Source: Galbibacter pacificus
GTDB lineage: Bacteria > Bacteroidota > Bacteroidia > Flavobacteriales > Flavobacteriaceae
Direction: 5' to 3'
Length of the DNA stretch: 64,000 bases
Assembly (NCBI RefSeq): GCF_029603165.1
Contig: NZ_JAQSVC010000003.1
Coordinates: forward strand, 372,001 to 436,000
In this document: piece after piece, positions 15,635 to 23,517 of the stretch
Numbering within the stretch: the first letter of the stretch is position 1
Layout: every line of letters begins with the position of its first letter
Notes under the pieces: model-generated
Seen by the model: only the letters and a program-made list of their open reading frames with translations
The model's database searches: none
Told to the model about the DNA's origin: nothing
Program-made: the position numbers and the translations under genes

Positions 15635-18040
15635 ATGACTGCAAAAAAAATGGCTTTTTTAATTCTTATGATGTTTTCTTTCATAGGAGTAAAAGCACAA
15701 AGTACCGGTACTATTATTGGTAATATAAACACTTTAGATGGTGTTCCAGTAGAACATGTAACTATCAGTCTTAAAGGAACCCGAATAGGTACTGTAAGCG
15801 ATGAAACCGGAACATACGAGCTTAGTAGAGTGAGCCCGGGTTCATATACTTTAGTAGTGTCTTACGTAGGATATCATACCGAATTACGTCAAGTTACTGT
15901 AGAATCAAACCAAACAACAACGGTGCCCGAAATTTTATTAAGTGAAAATACCCAAGAGCTAGAAGGGATTACCTTAACGTCGGCTGCTAAAATTTTTGCA
16001 GAAAAGAAAACGGAAATGGTGGCAAGGCTTCCGCTAAAGAACCTGGACAACCCACAAGTATATACCGTAGTCCCTAAAGAATTACTAAACGAACAAATGG
16101 CAACCGATTTTCGTGGTGCTTTAATGTCATCGCCGGGTGTTACCAACGTAATGTTGGGTGTTGGCTCTGGAGGAACAGGTTTATCAATGCGCATGAGGGG
16201 TTTTTCTGGGGCCGATGGTGCAGGTTCTATTCGTAATGGAATGGCAACGAATTTTGTGTCCTTATCAGATCCGGTAAACTTAGAGCGTCTGGAAATCATC
16301 AAAGGTCCTTCATCTACTTTATTTGGTTCTACTTTAATATCTTACGGTGGTCTGGTAAACCGCGTTACCAAAAAACCGATGGCTTATGAAAAAGGAGAAG
16401 TGGGCTTTTCCGTAGGAGCTTATGGTTTAGGGCGTGTCACAATCGATTATAATACGCCTTTAAATAAAGATAATACTTTTTTATTCAGAATAAATTCGGC
16501 GATTCATCGTGAGAAGTCGTTTCAGGATCAAGGAATCAATAGAACTTTTATGATTGCTCCGGCATTTAAGTATTTGGTAAATGAGAAGTTAACCGTAAAC
16601 CTGGATTTTGAGTTTTTTAGATCGAATAGAAATTCTACTTATGTCGGGTTGACCCCCACTGCAAACATTACAAATTTTGATGATTTGAATTGGGATTTTA
16701 AACGTTCATATGCCTCCAATGACATTACCAGCGAAGCAGAAGTGTTGAATGTTTTTGCAAATGCCGAATACAAGATAAACGAACATTGGACATCTGATAC
16801 ACGTGTATCTTATTCGAATACCGATAACAATGCCAATTATTTATTTCTTTTGGTAAAAGCTGGAGAAGGAGATTATGAAGGAGAAAGATTGCTTCAAAGA
16901 CGCTTGATGAATTTGCCAAGTAACTTCAATACAATACAAGTACAACAAAACGTAACCGGAATTCATAATTGGGGAAACATCAATAATAAATTTCTTATCG
17001 GGGTTGACTATACACAATTACAAACAACCGACTCGCGAACAATGATTAATGATTATGATGCTTATGTGAATAGCTTAGACGATGATCCTACAAACGACCA
17101 GTTTACCGTTATCAATCAAGATTCTCCCGTGTTAAACGTAAGCACTTACGAAGCAGGTTTGGCTACTACAAGCCGGGCTGCCAACCGAAGAGACACACAA
17201 ACCTATAGTGCGTATGTGTCAGATGTAGTAACGCTTTACGACCGCTTGAATATTATGATGGGGCTTCGAGTAGATCGTTTTCACGACAGGGCAAATGATT
17301 ATTTACAAACAGCTTGGTCGCCTAAAACCGGATTGGTATACCACGTAATCGAAAACCAACTTTCAGCATTTGTAAACTATCAAAACGGATTTAGAAACGT
17401 AGCCCCTAATACGCTTTCGGATGATACAAGACAAGTATTTAAACCAGAGCACGCTAACCAAATAGAAGGAGGAGTGAAGTTTGAATTGCTCAATGGAAAA
17501 GTAAATGGAACCGTAAGTTATTATAACATTGAAGTAAAGGATAAAGTTCGTTCAGTCTTTGATGAAAATGATGAATTGATAAGCGTTCAAGACGGTGCAC
17601 AAACCAGTGAAGGGATAGAATTTGATTTGATTGCAAATCCTTTCGATGGATTCCACATAATTGCTGGATACGGATATAACGATAGTCGTTATACCAAAGT
17701 TGGCGATAATCAGGCTGGGATTGAAGGAAATCATCCGTTGGCTACACCAATGAATTCTGCAAATTACTGGGCGAGTTATAAATTTACAAGAGGATCTTTA
17801 CAAGGGTTTGGGTTAGGTTTTGGAGGTAATTATACAGGCGATTATTATTTTGATGATGCTAATACTGTTACAGTTTCAGGTTTTCATACGCTAGATGCTT
17901 CCGTTTTTTACGAACAACCTAAGTTTAGAATCGGGTTAAAGTTAAACAACTTAACCGATGAAGAATACTGGACAGCAACCTACTGGGCAATACCACAACA
18001 AACAAGAACCTTTTTGGCAAATCTAACATTTAGATTTTAA
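15635..18040 (+). CDS. TonB-dependent siderophore receptor
   Basis: Outer-membrane receptor of 801 residues. The signal peptide ends near VKAQ (about 22), and a carboxypeptidase-regulatory-like domain follows (about 28-105). The plug (about 125-240) has MRMRGFSGADGAGSIRNGM and ERLEIIKGPSSTLFGS, and the barrel ends in F (FLANLTFRF). The plug sequence and the FhuA/FpvA-like barrel motifs fit ferric-siderophore uptake. A Fur-like box lies in the promoter, and an esterase and a PepSY membrane protein follow on the same strand. A hairpin terminator directly after the gene suggests that the receptor is made in excess of the downstream proteins. Carbon preferences or the exact ligand cannot be read from the sequence. 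Confidence 0.9.
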   Translation: MTAKKMAFLILMMFSFIGVKAQSTGTIIGNINTLDGVPVEHVTISLKGTRIGTVSDETGTYELSRVSPGSYTLVVSYVGYHTELRQVTVESNQTTTVPEILLSENTQELEGITLTSAAKIFAEKKTEMVARLPLKNLDNPQVYTVVPKELLNEQMATDFRGALMSSPGVTNVMLGVGSGGTGLSMRMRGFSGADGAGSIRNGMATNFVSLSDPVNLERLEIIKGPSSTLFGSTLISYGGLVNRVTKKPMAYEKGEVGFSVGAYGLGRVTIDYNTPLNKDNTFLFRINSAIHREKSFQDQGINRTFMIAPAFKYLVNEKLTVNLDFEFFRSNRNSTYVGLTPTANITNFDDLNWDFKRSYASNDITSEAEVLNVFANAEYKINEHWTSDTRVSYSNTDNNANYLFLLVKAGEGDYEGERLLQRRLMNLPSNFNTIQVQQNVTGIHNWGNINNKFLIGVDYTQLQTTDSRTMINDYDAYVNSLDDDPTNDQFTVINQDSPVLNVSTYEAGLATTSRAANRRDTQTYSAYVSDVVTLYDRLNIMMGLRVDRFHDRANDYLQTAWSPKTGLVYHVIENQLSAFVNYQNGFRNVAPNTLSDDTRQVFKPEHANQIEGGVKFELLNGKVNGTVSYYNIEVKDKVRSVFDENDELISVQDGAQTSEGIEFDLIANPFDGFHIIAGYGYNDSRYTKVGDNQAGIEGNHPLATPMNSANYWASYKFTRGSLQGFGLGFGGNYTGDYYFDDANTVTVSGFHTLDASVFYEQPKFRIGLKLNNLTDEEYWTATYWAIPQQTRTFLANLTFRF

Positions 18041-18053
18041 TTAAAAATACTAA

Positions 18054-18097
18054 CAAGCTGATGACGCTTTTCAATTGCTCATCAGCTTGATTTTTTC
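18054..18097 (+). terminator. Hairpin terminator inside the iron module
   Basis: A perfect 11-bp stem (CAAGCTGATGA with TCATCAGCTTG) around a 14-base loop, followed by ATTTTTTC. It ends two bases before the esterase ATG, so it should limit transcription of the esterase and PepSY genes, or hide the start site. Confidence 0.75.
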
Positions 18098-18099
18098 AT

Positions 18100-19182
18100 A
18101 TGTGGATTATGATTAGAAAATTACTTGTTTATCTTGCTCCCATCTTTGTAAACATACTATTTGCACAAGAGCCTATCACCATTGGAAATTCGTATAAAAT
18201 CAATTCATCGATTTTAAACGAAGAACGGACTATTGATATCCAATTACCTAAAAATTATAGCAATGCCGATTTTGCCAAAGGAAAGTATCCGGTTTTGTAT
18301 GTGCTCGATGGCGATTTTAATTTTCAATTTGTAGCAGCTTTAGAAAGGTTTGATACTAAATTTTTATACCGCCCACACCCAGAAATGATTGTTGTTGGAA
18401 TTAGAAACACCGACCGGACGCGAGATTTCACTCCAACAAATGCAACTATTACAGGGCCTAACGGAGAAAAACGATTTGAAAATAGCGGAGGGGCTGATAA
18501 ATTTATCCAATTTCTTCAAGATGAATTGCTGCCTTTTATCAATTCAAAATACAGAACAAATGGCTATAATATTTTGTTAGGGCATTCTTTTGGAGGCCTT
18601 TTTACCTTGTATACTTTGTTGGAGAAGCCAGCTTTATTTCAAGGTTATATGGCCATCGACCCTAGCTTGTGGTGGGATGGAAAATATGTTTTTAAAGCGG
18701 CAAAAGAGCAATGGAAAACAGCTAATTTTAAAGGAAAAATGCTATTTGTAGGGCTTGCTTTTGAGTCGGAGGAAAATGCTAAAGATCGTCTTGAACACGG
18801 AAAAACAATCCGGAAATTTTGCGAAACCATTTTATCTGAAAGTCCTGAAAACCATTTGATAAGTAACTGGAAGTATTATCCCGAATACGATCATGGAAAC
18901 ATCCCCATTCCTGCAACACTTGATGCATTGAAGTTTTTGTTTGACGGGATCCAATTACCGGTGAAAGAAGTGCCACAAAACCCAGAATTGGTACAACAAA
19001 CCTATAAAGCATTGTCAAAAAAATTAGATTTTGAATTCATCCCTGAAGAATCTCTTTTCTATCAATTAATTCAATACACAAAAAGCACAGGGCAAAGCGA
19101 AAGTTCCAAAAAACTTTTAAAAGATGCATTGCAAATGTATCCTGAAAGCAAACAACTTCAAAAAATGAATCAAGAGTTATAA
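18100..19182 (+). CDS. Alpha/beta hydrolase, IroE/Fes-like siderophore esterase
   Basis: A 360-residue exported esterase with a signal peptide (ending near LFAQ). The fold is that of the esterase D/IroE group: YPVLYVLDGDFNFQF, the nucleophile elbow GHSFGG (Ser about 164), FMAIDPSLWWD-like strand following it (YMAIDPSLWWD), and a His in YDHGNIPIP near the end of the domain. A C-terminal helical extension (about 290-360) resembles a small repeat module. Given its place between a siderophore receptor and a PepSY protein, hydrolysis of a ferric siderophore to release iron is the likely role. A second start at 18109 (MIRKLL) is equally possible. Confidence 0.75.
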   Translation: MWIMIRKLLVYLAPIFVNILFAQEPITIGNSYKINSSILNEERTIDIQLPKNYSNADFAKGKYPVLYVLDGDFNFQFVAALERFDTKFLYRPHPEMIVVGIRNTDRTRDFTPTNATITGPNGEKRFENSGGADKFIQFLQDELLPFINSKYRTNGYNILLGHSFGGLFTLYTLLEKPALFQGYMAIDPSLWWDGKYVFKAAKEQWKTANFKGKMLFVGLAFESEENAKDRLEHGKTIRKFCETILSESPENHLISNWKYYPEYDHGNIPIPATLDALKFLFDGIQLPVKEVPQNPELVQQTYKALSKKLDFEFIPEESLFYQLIQYTKSTGQSESSKKLLKDALQMYPESKQLQKMNQEL

Positions 19183-19188
19183 ATTAAA

Positions 19189-20334
19189 ATGAAGAAAACC
19201 ACGTCAAAAAAGAAGAAAAAAAAGAGTTTATTCAATCGTATCGTTGCCTGGATTCATTTATGGCCAAGCATTGTTTCGGGTATTATTTTGGTATTTGTTT
19301 GCCTCACCGGAACTATTATTGTGTATGGCGATGAAATTATGGACTTTACAGCAGGTGATGCCAAATATGTCGAGGCAGGAGAAAGCAGGATATCTTCAGA
19401 AGAAATTGTTGAGAATTTAAAAAAAGAGTATCCCGATTATATGATTTCTGAATATGTTTTTTTTAAAGATCCCGAAAGAAGTATTCGCATCAGGGCCTTT
19501 AACAGAAAAGAAGTGAGTCTGGCAATGATTTATATGAATCCATACACCGGAGAAATTCTAAAAAAGGACAGCACCATTCACTTCTTCTTTGTAACTGCTC
19601 ATCTACACGCTTCTTTATTGGCCGGGGAAGTTGGCCATTGGATCGTAACTATTTCAACCATTATTTTTGTAATTAGCTGTATAACCGGACTTATTTTATG
19701 GTGGCCAAAACGTTGGAACAAAACCACCAGACAAGCGAGCTTTACCATAAAATGGAAAGCAAAATTCAAACGTCTCAACTATGATCTGCACAATGTATAC
19801 GGGTTTTATTCTTTGCTTTTATGTCTGGTTTTAAGTGTAACGGGACTTATTATTTTCTTTCCTTCGTTATCCAATTTAACCATTAAAGCTACAGGAGGAG
19901 AATTAACACATTTAACAGATGTTTTGCCCAAACAAGACACTACCAAAGTATCAAAAAACATGGTGCCTTTTGCGTATGAAGTTTTGGAAAAAGAGCACAA
20001 CAATAAACAAATGGTAAGCATTTGGAATTACGACCAACAAAAACTGGGCGCCTATGTATTTACTTCGGGAAAAGTAGGTTTAAAGAGTATAGAAAATGCC
20101 GACTTGGCTATATACAACAGGTATACAGGTGAAAAAATAAACGTAGGTGAAAAGTTAATAAAACACGAAACTACCGAAAATATTGTATGGCAATTACATA
20201 TGGGACAATGGTGGGGGCAATTTGGCAAATTGTCTACTTTTTTAGCCGGCATCGTAGCGACATCGCTCCCCATAACAGGATTTTTAATATGGTGGGGAAG
20301 ACGAAAGAAAAAGAAGAAATCTTCAGTCATATAA
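19189..20334 (+). CDS. PepSY-associated TM protein (iron reductase-like)
   Basis: Inner-membrane protein of 381 residues in the PepSY_TM (PiuB/FsrB-like) family. There are four hydrophobic helices (about 17-45, 145-172, 205-230, 340-365). PepSY-like periplasmic segments lie between them, such as EEIVENLKKEYPDYMISEYVF. The conserved His residues in helix regions (FVTAHLHASLL, LHNVYGFYSLLL, WQLHMGQWWG) are candidates for haem ligation. Members are proposed to reduce siderophore-bound ferric iron. It begins 6 bases after the esterase stop and is clearly co-transcribed. The N-terminus is Lys-rich (about ten Lys in 14 residues), a normal positive-inside feature. Confidence 0.85.
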   Translation: MKKTTSKKKKKKSLFNRIVAWIHLWPSIVSGIILVFVCLTGTIIVYGDEIMDFTAGDAKYVEAGESRISSEEIVENLKKEYPDYMISEYVFFKDPERSIRIRAFNRKEVSLAMIYMNPYTGEILKKDSTIHFFFVTAHLHASLLAGEVGHWIVTISTIIFVISCITGLILWWPKRWNKTTRQASFTIKWKAKFKRLNYDLHNVYGFYSLLLCLVLSVTGLIIFFPSLSNLTIKATGGELTHLTDVLPKQDTTKVSKNMVPFAYEVLEKEHNNKQMVSIWNYDQQKLGAYVFTSGKVGLKSIENADLAIYNRYTGEKINVGEKLIKHETTENIVWQLHMGQWWGQFGKLSTFLAGIVATSLPITGFLIWWGRRKKKKKSSVI

Positions 20335-20397
20335 GAATAAAGGAATTTTTCCCTTAGTTTTGTTCAACAAAAATAAAACCGGAATTAAAATTAGTAT

Positions 20398-20763
20398 ATG
20401 TTTGTAATTAGCAAACGTAACAGTGGGGATTATAAATTTGTTTTTACTTCCAAAAGGGGCAAAACTATCTTTACCAGCATCGCGTGTAAACATAAAACAG
20501 ATTGCGAGTTAATAATTGCTGCCATTAGGGATTCGCTTGAGCAGTTTGCTTTTACCAAAAAAAGCACCCCGTCGGGAAAATATTTCTTTAGGCTGTCCAA
20601 AGGAGGACTGGTATTGGCGACAAGCAGGAAGTACTCCACCCAACGGATGCTCGAGAAAGGCATCGATGAAATTTTAACGTTTGTCCCAAAGGCAGAAACC
20701 TTGGATTTTTCTGAAGACGAAAACATCTTTTCGGAAGATGAAACTACTGTTGCAAGCCCATAA
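20398..20763 (+). CDS. YegP family DUF1508 protein
   Basis: A 121-residue cytoplasmic protein made of two DUF1508 repeats. Repeat one is residues about 1-50 (GDYKFVFTSKRGKTIFTS) and repeat two about 55-105 (GKYFFRLSKGGLVLATSRKYST). Each forms a small beta-beta-beta-alpha unit that ends in a helix such as CELIIAAIRDSL or LEKGIDEILTFV. The acidic tail SEDENIFSEDE is typical of the flavobacterial form. No enzymatic activity is established for the family. The ATG at 20398 gives the correct family start, and it happens to overlap a TATGTTTG string that I regard as coincidence. Confidence 0.8.
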   Translation: MFVISKRNSGDYKFVFTSKRGKTIFTSIACKHKTDCELIIAAIRDSLEQFAFTKKSTPSGKYFFRLSKGGLVLATSRKYSTQRMLEKGIDEILTFVPKAETLDFSEDENIFSEDETTVASP

Positions 20764-20796
20764 AAACACTCCCCTGTATTATTAACCTGAGTTTTA

Positions 20797-22275
20797 TTAT
20801 CTTATATTTTCAAGAAATTTCCTGAAATTTTCTGGGGCAAAATTCCACACAAAAGGCAACAATAAATAAACTGCCACCGTTAAAAACAAAATGGAGATAA
20901 CGTTCATCCAGAAACCCGATTTTATCATATCGGGAATTTTTAAGTAACCCGAACCAAAAACAACAGCATTGGGCGGGGTAGCAACCGGCAACATAAATGC
21001 ACACGATGCAGCCACCGTAGTTGCGACCATCAACATATAGGGGCTGACCTCAAGAGAAATGGCAATGGGTGCCAAAATGGGCAATAGCATGGCCGTGGTA
21101 GCCAAATTTGAGGTGACTTCAGTAAAAAAATTCACAACCGTTATTACCACAAAAATAAGTAGCAATAAAGACAGATCTTGTAATAATCCTGCCTGGGCAC
21201 CAAGCCAATTGGCCAACCCTGTTATTTCAAATCCTGTTGCAAGCGCCATTCCACCCCCAAACAATAAAATAATCCCCCAAGGTAGTTTAACGGCCTCTTT
21301 CCAATTAATTATAGGCTCGTCTTTTTTGGTCGATGGCAATATAAACAATAGTATTCCAGAAGCAATAGCTATAATGGTATCGTCTATTCCCGGGATTATT
21401 CTTTGCCATATAAAAGAGCGCGTAATCCAAAAAAATGCCGTAAGAAAAAAAACGGCCAATACCACCTTTTCTTCCTTTTTCATAGGCCCCAGCTTACTTA
21501 CCAACCTATTAATTTCCTCCCTCCCGCCAGGGAATTCTTTTTGTTTAAACTTAAAGGCTACATTTGTTAAATAATACCAAGCTATCCACAATAAAACAAT
21601 GGATATAGGAAAACCAAACTTTGCCCATTGCCAAAATGTAATTTCTATGCCGTAGGTTTTTTCCACAAATCCTGCCAATACCAAATTTGGCGGAGTCCCA
21701 ATTAATGTTCCTATGCCTCCTATAGAAGCACTGTAGGCAATAGATAGCATTAATGCCTTGCCAAAAATTAAGTGCTCGTTTTTTTCCGTATGTGGGTTGT
21801 CCTTTAATTGGAAAACTATAGACATGCCTATGGGCAACATCATTACAGAAGTTGCTGTATTGGATATCCACATCGACAAAAATGCGGTAGCGACCATGAA
21901 CCCTAAAATTATTTTGGATACGTTTGTGCCAATTATTTTAATGATATGCAATGCTATTCTCTTGTGAAGACCCCATTTTTCTATCGCTATGGCCAATATA
22001 AAGCCACCCATATACAAAAAAACATATTTGTGCCCAAAAGCTGCTGTTGTGGCAGAAATATCTACAGCCCCGGTAAGGGGAAATAATAGAATGGGCAACA
22101 AAGCCGTCACACCAATGGGAATCACCTCGGTAATCCACCAAATAGCCATCCATATGGCTATGGAAAGCATGTCGTATGCATTTTCGGGCATTCCCTTTGG
22201 GCCGTCCAATAGCTGAAGTATCAAAAACATGCATGGGCCCAACAATAGAAAAGCGATTTTCTTTGCTGAAATCAT
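20797..22275 (-). CDS. SLC13/DASS family sodium:dicarboxylate symporter
   Basis: Inner-membrane carrier of 492 residues with about 11-12 helices, the normal size for the DASS family. These carriers co-transport di- or tricarboxylates, or sulfate, with sodium. The family signature is present in both halves: AFLSMWISNTATSVMMLPIG (SNT motif, about residue 135) and FFTEVTSNLATTAMLLPIL (the equivalent T-S-N, about 390). The N-terminal IAIWMAIWWITEVIPIGVTALLP is also characteristic. It stands alone and is convergent with yegP. The exact substrate, for example succinate, malate or citrate, cannot be determined from the sequence. Confidence 0.9.
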   Translation of the reverse strand: MISAKKIAFLLLGPCMFLILQLLDGPKGMPENAYDMLSIAIWMAIWWITEVIPIGVTALLPILLFPLTGAVDISATTAAFGHKYVFLYMGGFILAIAIEKWGLHKRIALHIIKIIGTNVSKIILGFMVATAFLSMWISNTATSVMMLPIGMSIVFQLKDNPHTEKNEHLIFGKALMLSIAYSASIGGIGTLIGTPPNLVLAGFVEKTYGIEITFWQWAKFGFPISIVLLWIAWYYLTNVAFKFKQKEFPGGREEINRLVSKLGPMKKEEKVVLAVFFLTAFFWITRSFIWQRIIPGIDDTIIAIASGILLFILPSTKKDEPIINWKEAVKLPWGIILLFGGGMALATGFEITGLANWLGAQAGLLQDLSLLLLIFVVITVVNFFTEVTSNLATTAMLLPILAPIAISLEVSPYMLMVATTVAASCAFMLPVATPPNAVVFGSGYLKIPDMIKSGFWMNVISILFLTVAVYLLLPFVWNFAPENFRKFLENIR

Positions 22276-22437
22276 TCGTAAGAGAGTAATTATAAATTTT
22301 AAAAAGTTGTTTAATCGATACTAAAATAGCATAAGTTTTAACCAATTAAACAAAATTGAAGGCATAAAAATTTTATTTTGGTCGAATTTGAAAAACAACA
22401 ATTTAAAATAATTCACTCGTTGATGAATAATACCCCC

Positions 22438-23448
22438 TTATGAATTAAAAACTTCGCTTAAGATTTTATACGATTTTATACGCTCCCGATGGTCGAAAAT
22501 ATGAGAAACCGTTATAATTTCTTTCACCTGAGTCGTTTTAATAAATTTGGAAAGCTCTTTTTCTATAGTGGCTTTAGAACCAATAAAGGTGAAATACATC
22601 ATGTTTTTTATCATTGCCTCTTGTTCTGGGGTCCATATTCCTTCCATAGAATCTATTGGTGGCGGCAAAGGCCTACGAAGGTTTGTAACGATGCCCATTG
22701 CAAATTGATAAAGGCTTGTGGCCAAACGTTGTGCTTCTTCATCGGTATCGGCTGCGATTACATTCACACAAGCCATTGGGTATGGGCTTTCCAGTTGTTT
22801 TGAAGGCTTAAATCCTTCGGTATAAATGTCCAGGGCACTGAATAGTTGTCCGGGCGCAAAATGACTTGCAAACGCATATGGAAGTCCTTTTTGGGCGGCC
22901 AATTGTGCACTAAATGTACTGGAGCCCAATAAATAAATGGGAACTTCCAATCCTTCCCCCGGAATGGCGCGGACACGTTCGTTCTCGTTTTCTTCCAAAA
23001 AATATTGTTGCAATTCGTTTATATCGTTAGGAAAATCCTGAACACTTTCCTGCTTGCCCCTTCGTAATGCTTGCGCAGTTAATTGGTCTGTCCCGGGCGC
23101 CCTTCCAAGTCCAAGGTCTATTCTGTTTGGGTACAAAATAGCCAAGGTCCCAAATTGTTCGGCTACGATAAGCGGGGCATGATTGGGCAACATTACTCCT
23201 CCCGACCCTACTCTTATTTTGGTGGTTCCTTGTGCTATATAGCCCAACAAAACTACCGTTGCAGAGCTTACCAAGCTTTCCATATTATGATGTTCGGAAA
23301 CCCAAAAGCGTTCATACCCATATTTTTCAGCGTGTCGGGCCAAATCCAGACTGTTATTCATTGCCGTTTTATGGTGGGATCCTTGAGGAACGGGAACCAG
23401 GTCCAACACAGAGAATTTAGTGTTGGACAATGTATTTTGATGTGACAT
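22438..23448 (-). CDS. Luciferase-like (LLM class) flavin-dependent oxidoreductase
   Basis: Cytoplasmic monooxygenase of 336 residues with the bacterial-luciferase TIM-barrel fold. Motifs of the MsnO8/YhbW-like subgroup are visible: FSVLDLVPVPQG at the start, RFWVSEHHNM (about 45), the GSGGVMLPNHAPLIVAEQFGTL stretch (about 80-100) and RIDLGLGRAPGTD (about 112). The enzyme would use reduced flavin from a separate reductase. Its substrate is unknown. It is a single gene, 69 bases after the end-to-start gap of the downstream protease gene, and there is no flavin reductase nearby. Confidence 0.85.
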   Translation of the reverse strand: MSHQNTLSNTKFSVLDLVPVPQGSHHKTAMNNSLDLARHAEKYGYERFWVSEHHNMESLVSSATVVLLGYIAQGTTKIRVGSGGVMLPNHAPLIVAEQFGTLAILYPNRIDLGLGRAPGTDQLTAQALRRGKQESVQDFPNDINELQQYFLEENENERVRAIPGEGLEVPIYLLGSSTFSAQLAAQKGLPYAFASHFAPGQLFSALDIYTEGFKPSKQLESPYPMACVNVIAADTDEEAQRLATSLYQFAMGIVTNLRRPLPPPIDSMEGIWTPEQEAMIKNMMYFTFIGSKATIEKELSKFIKTTQVKEIITVSHIFDHRERIKSYKILSEVFNS

Positions 23449-23517
23449 GCACTTGTTCGTTTTTAATTAAAATGAAAAATTTTAAGTCGTTTAAAAACTA
23501 AACCCCTTACAAAAAAA

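Noticed and set aside
20397-20404. TATGTTTG matching the -7 promoter element
   Set aside because: It overlaps the start codon of the YegP gene, no TTG stands at the right distance, and the family start at 20398 is clearly correct.
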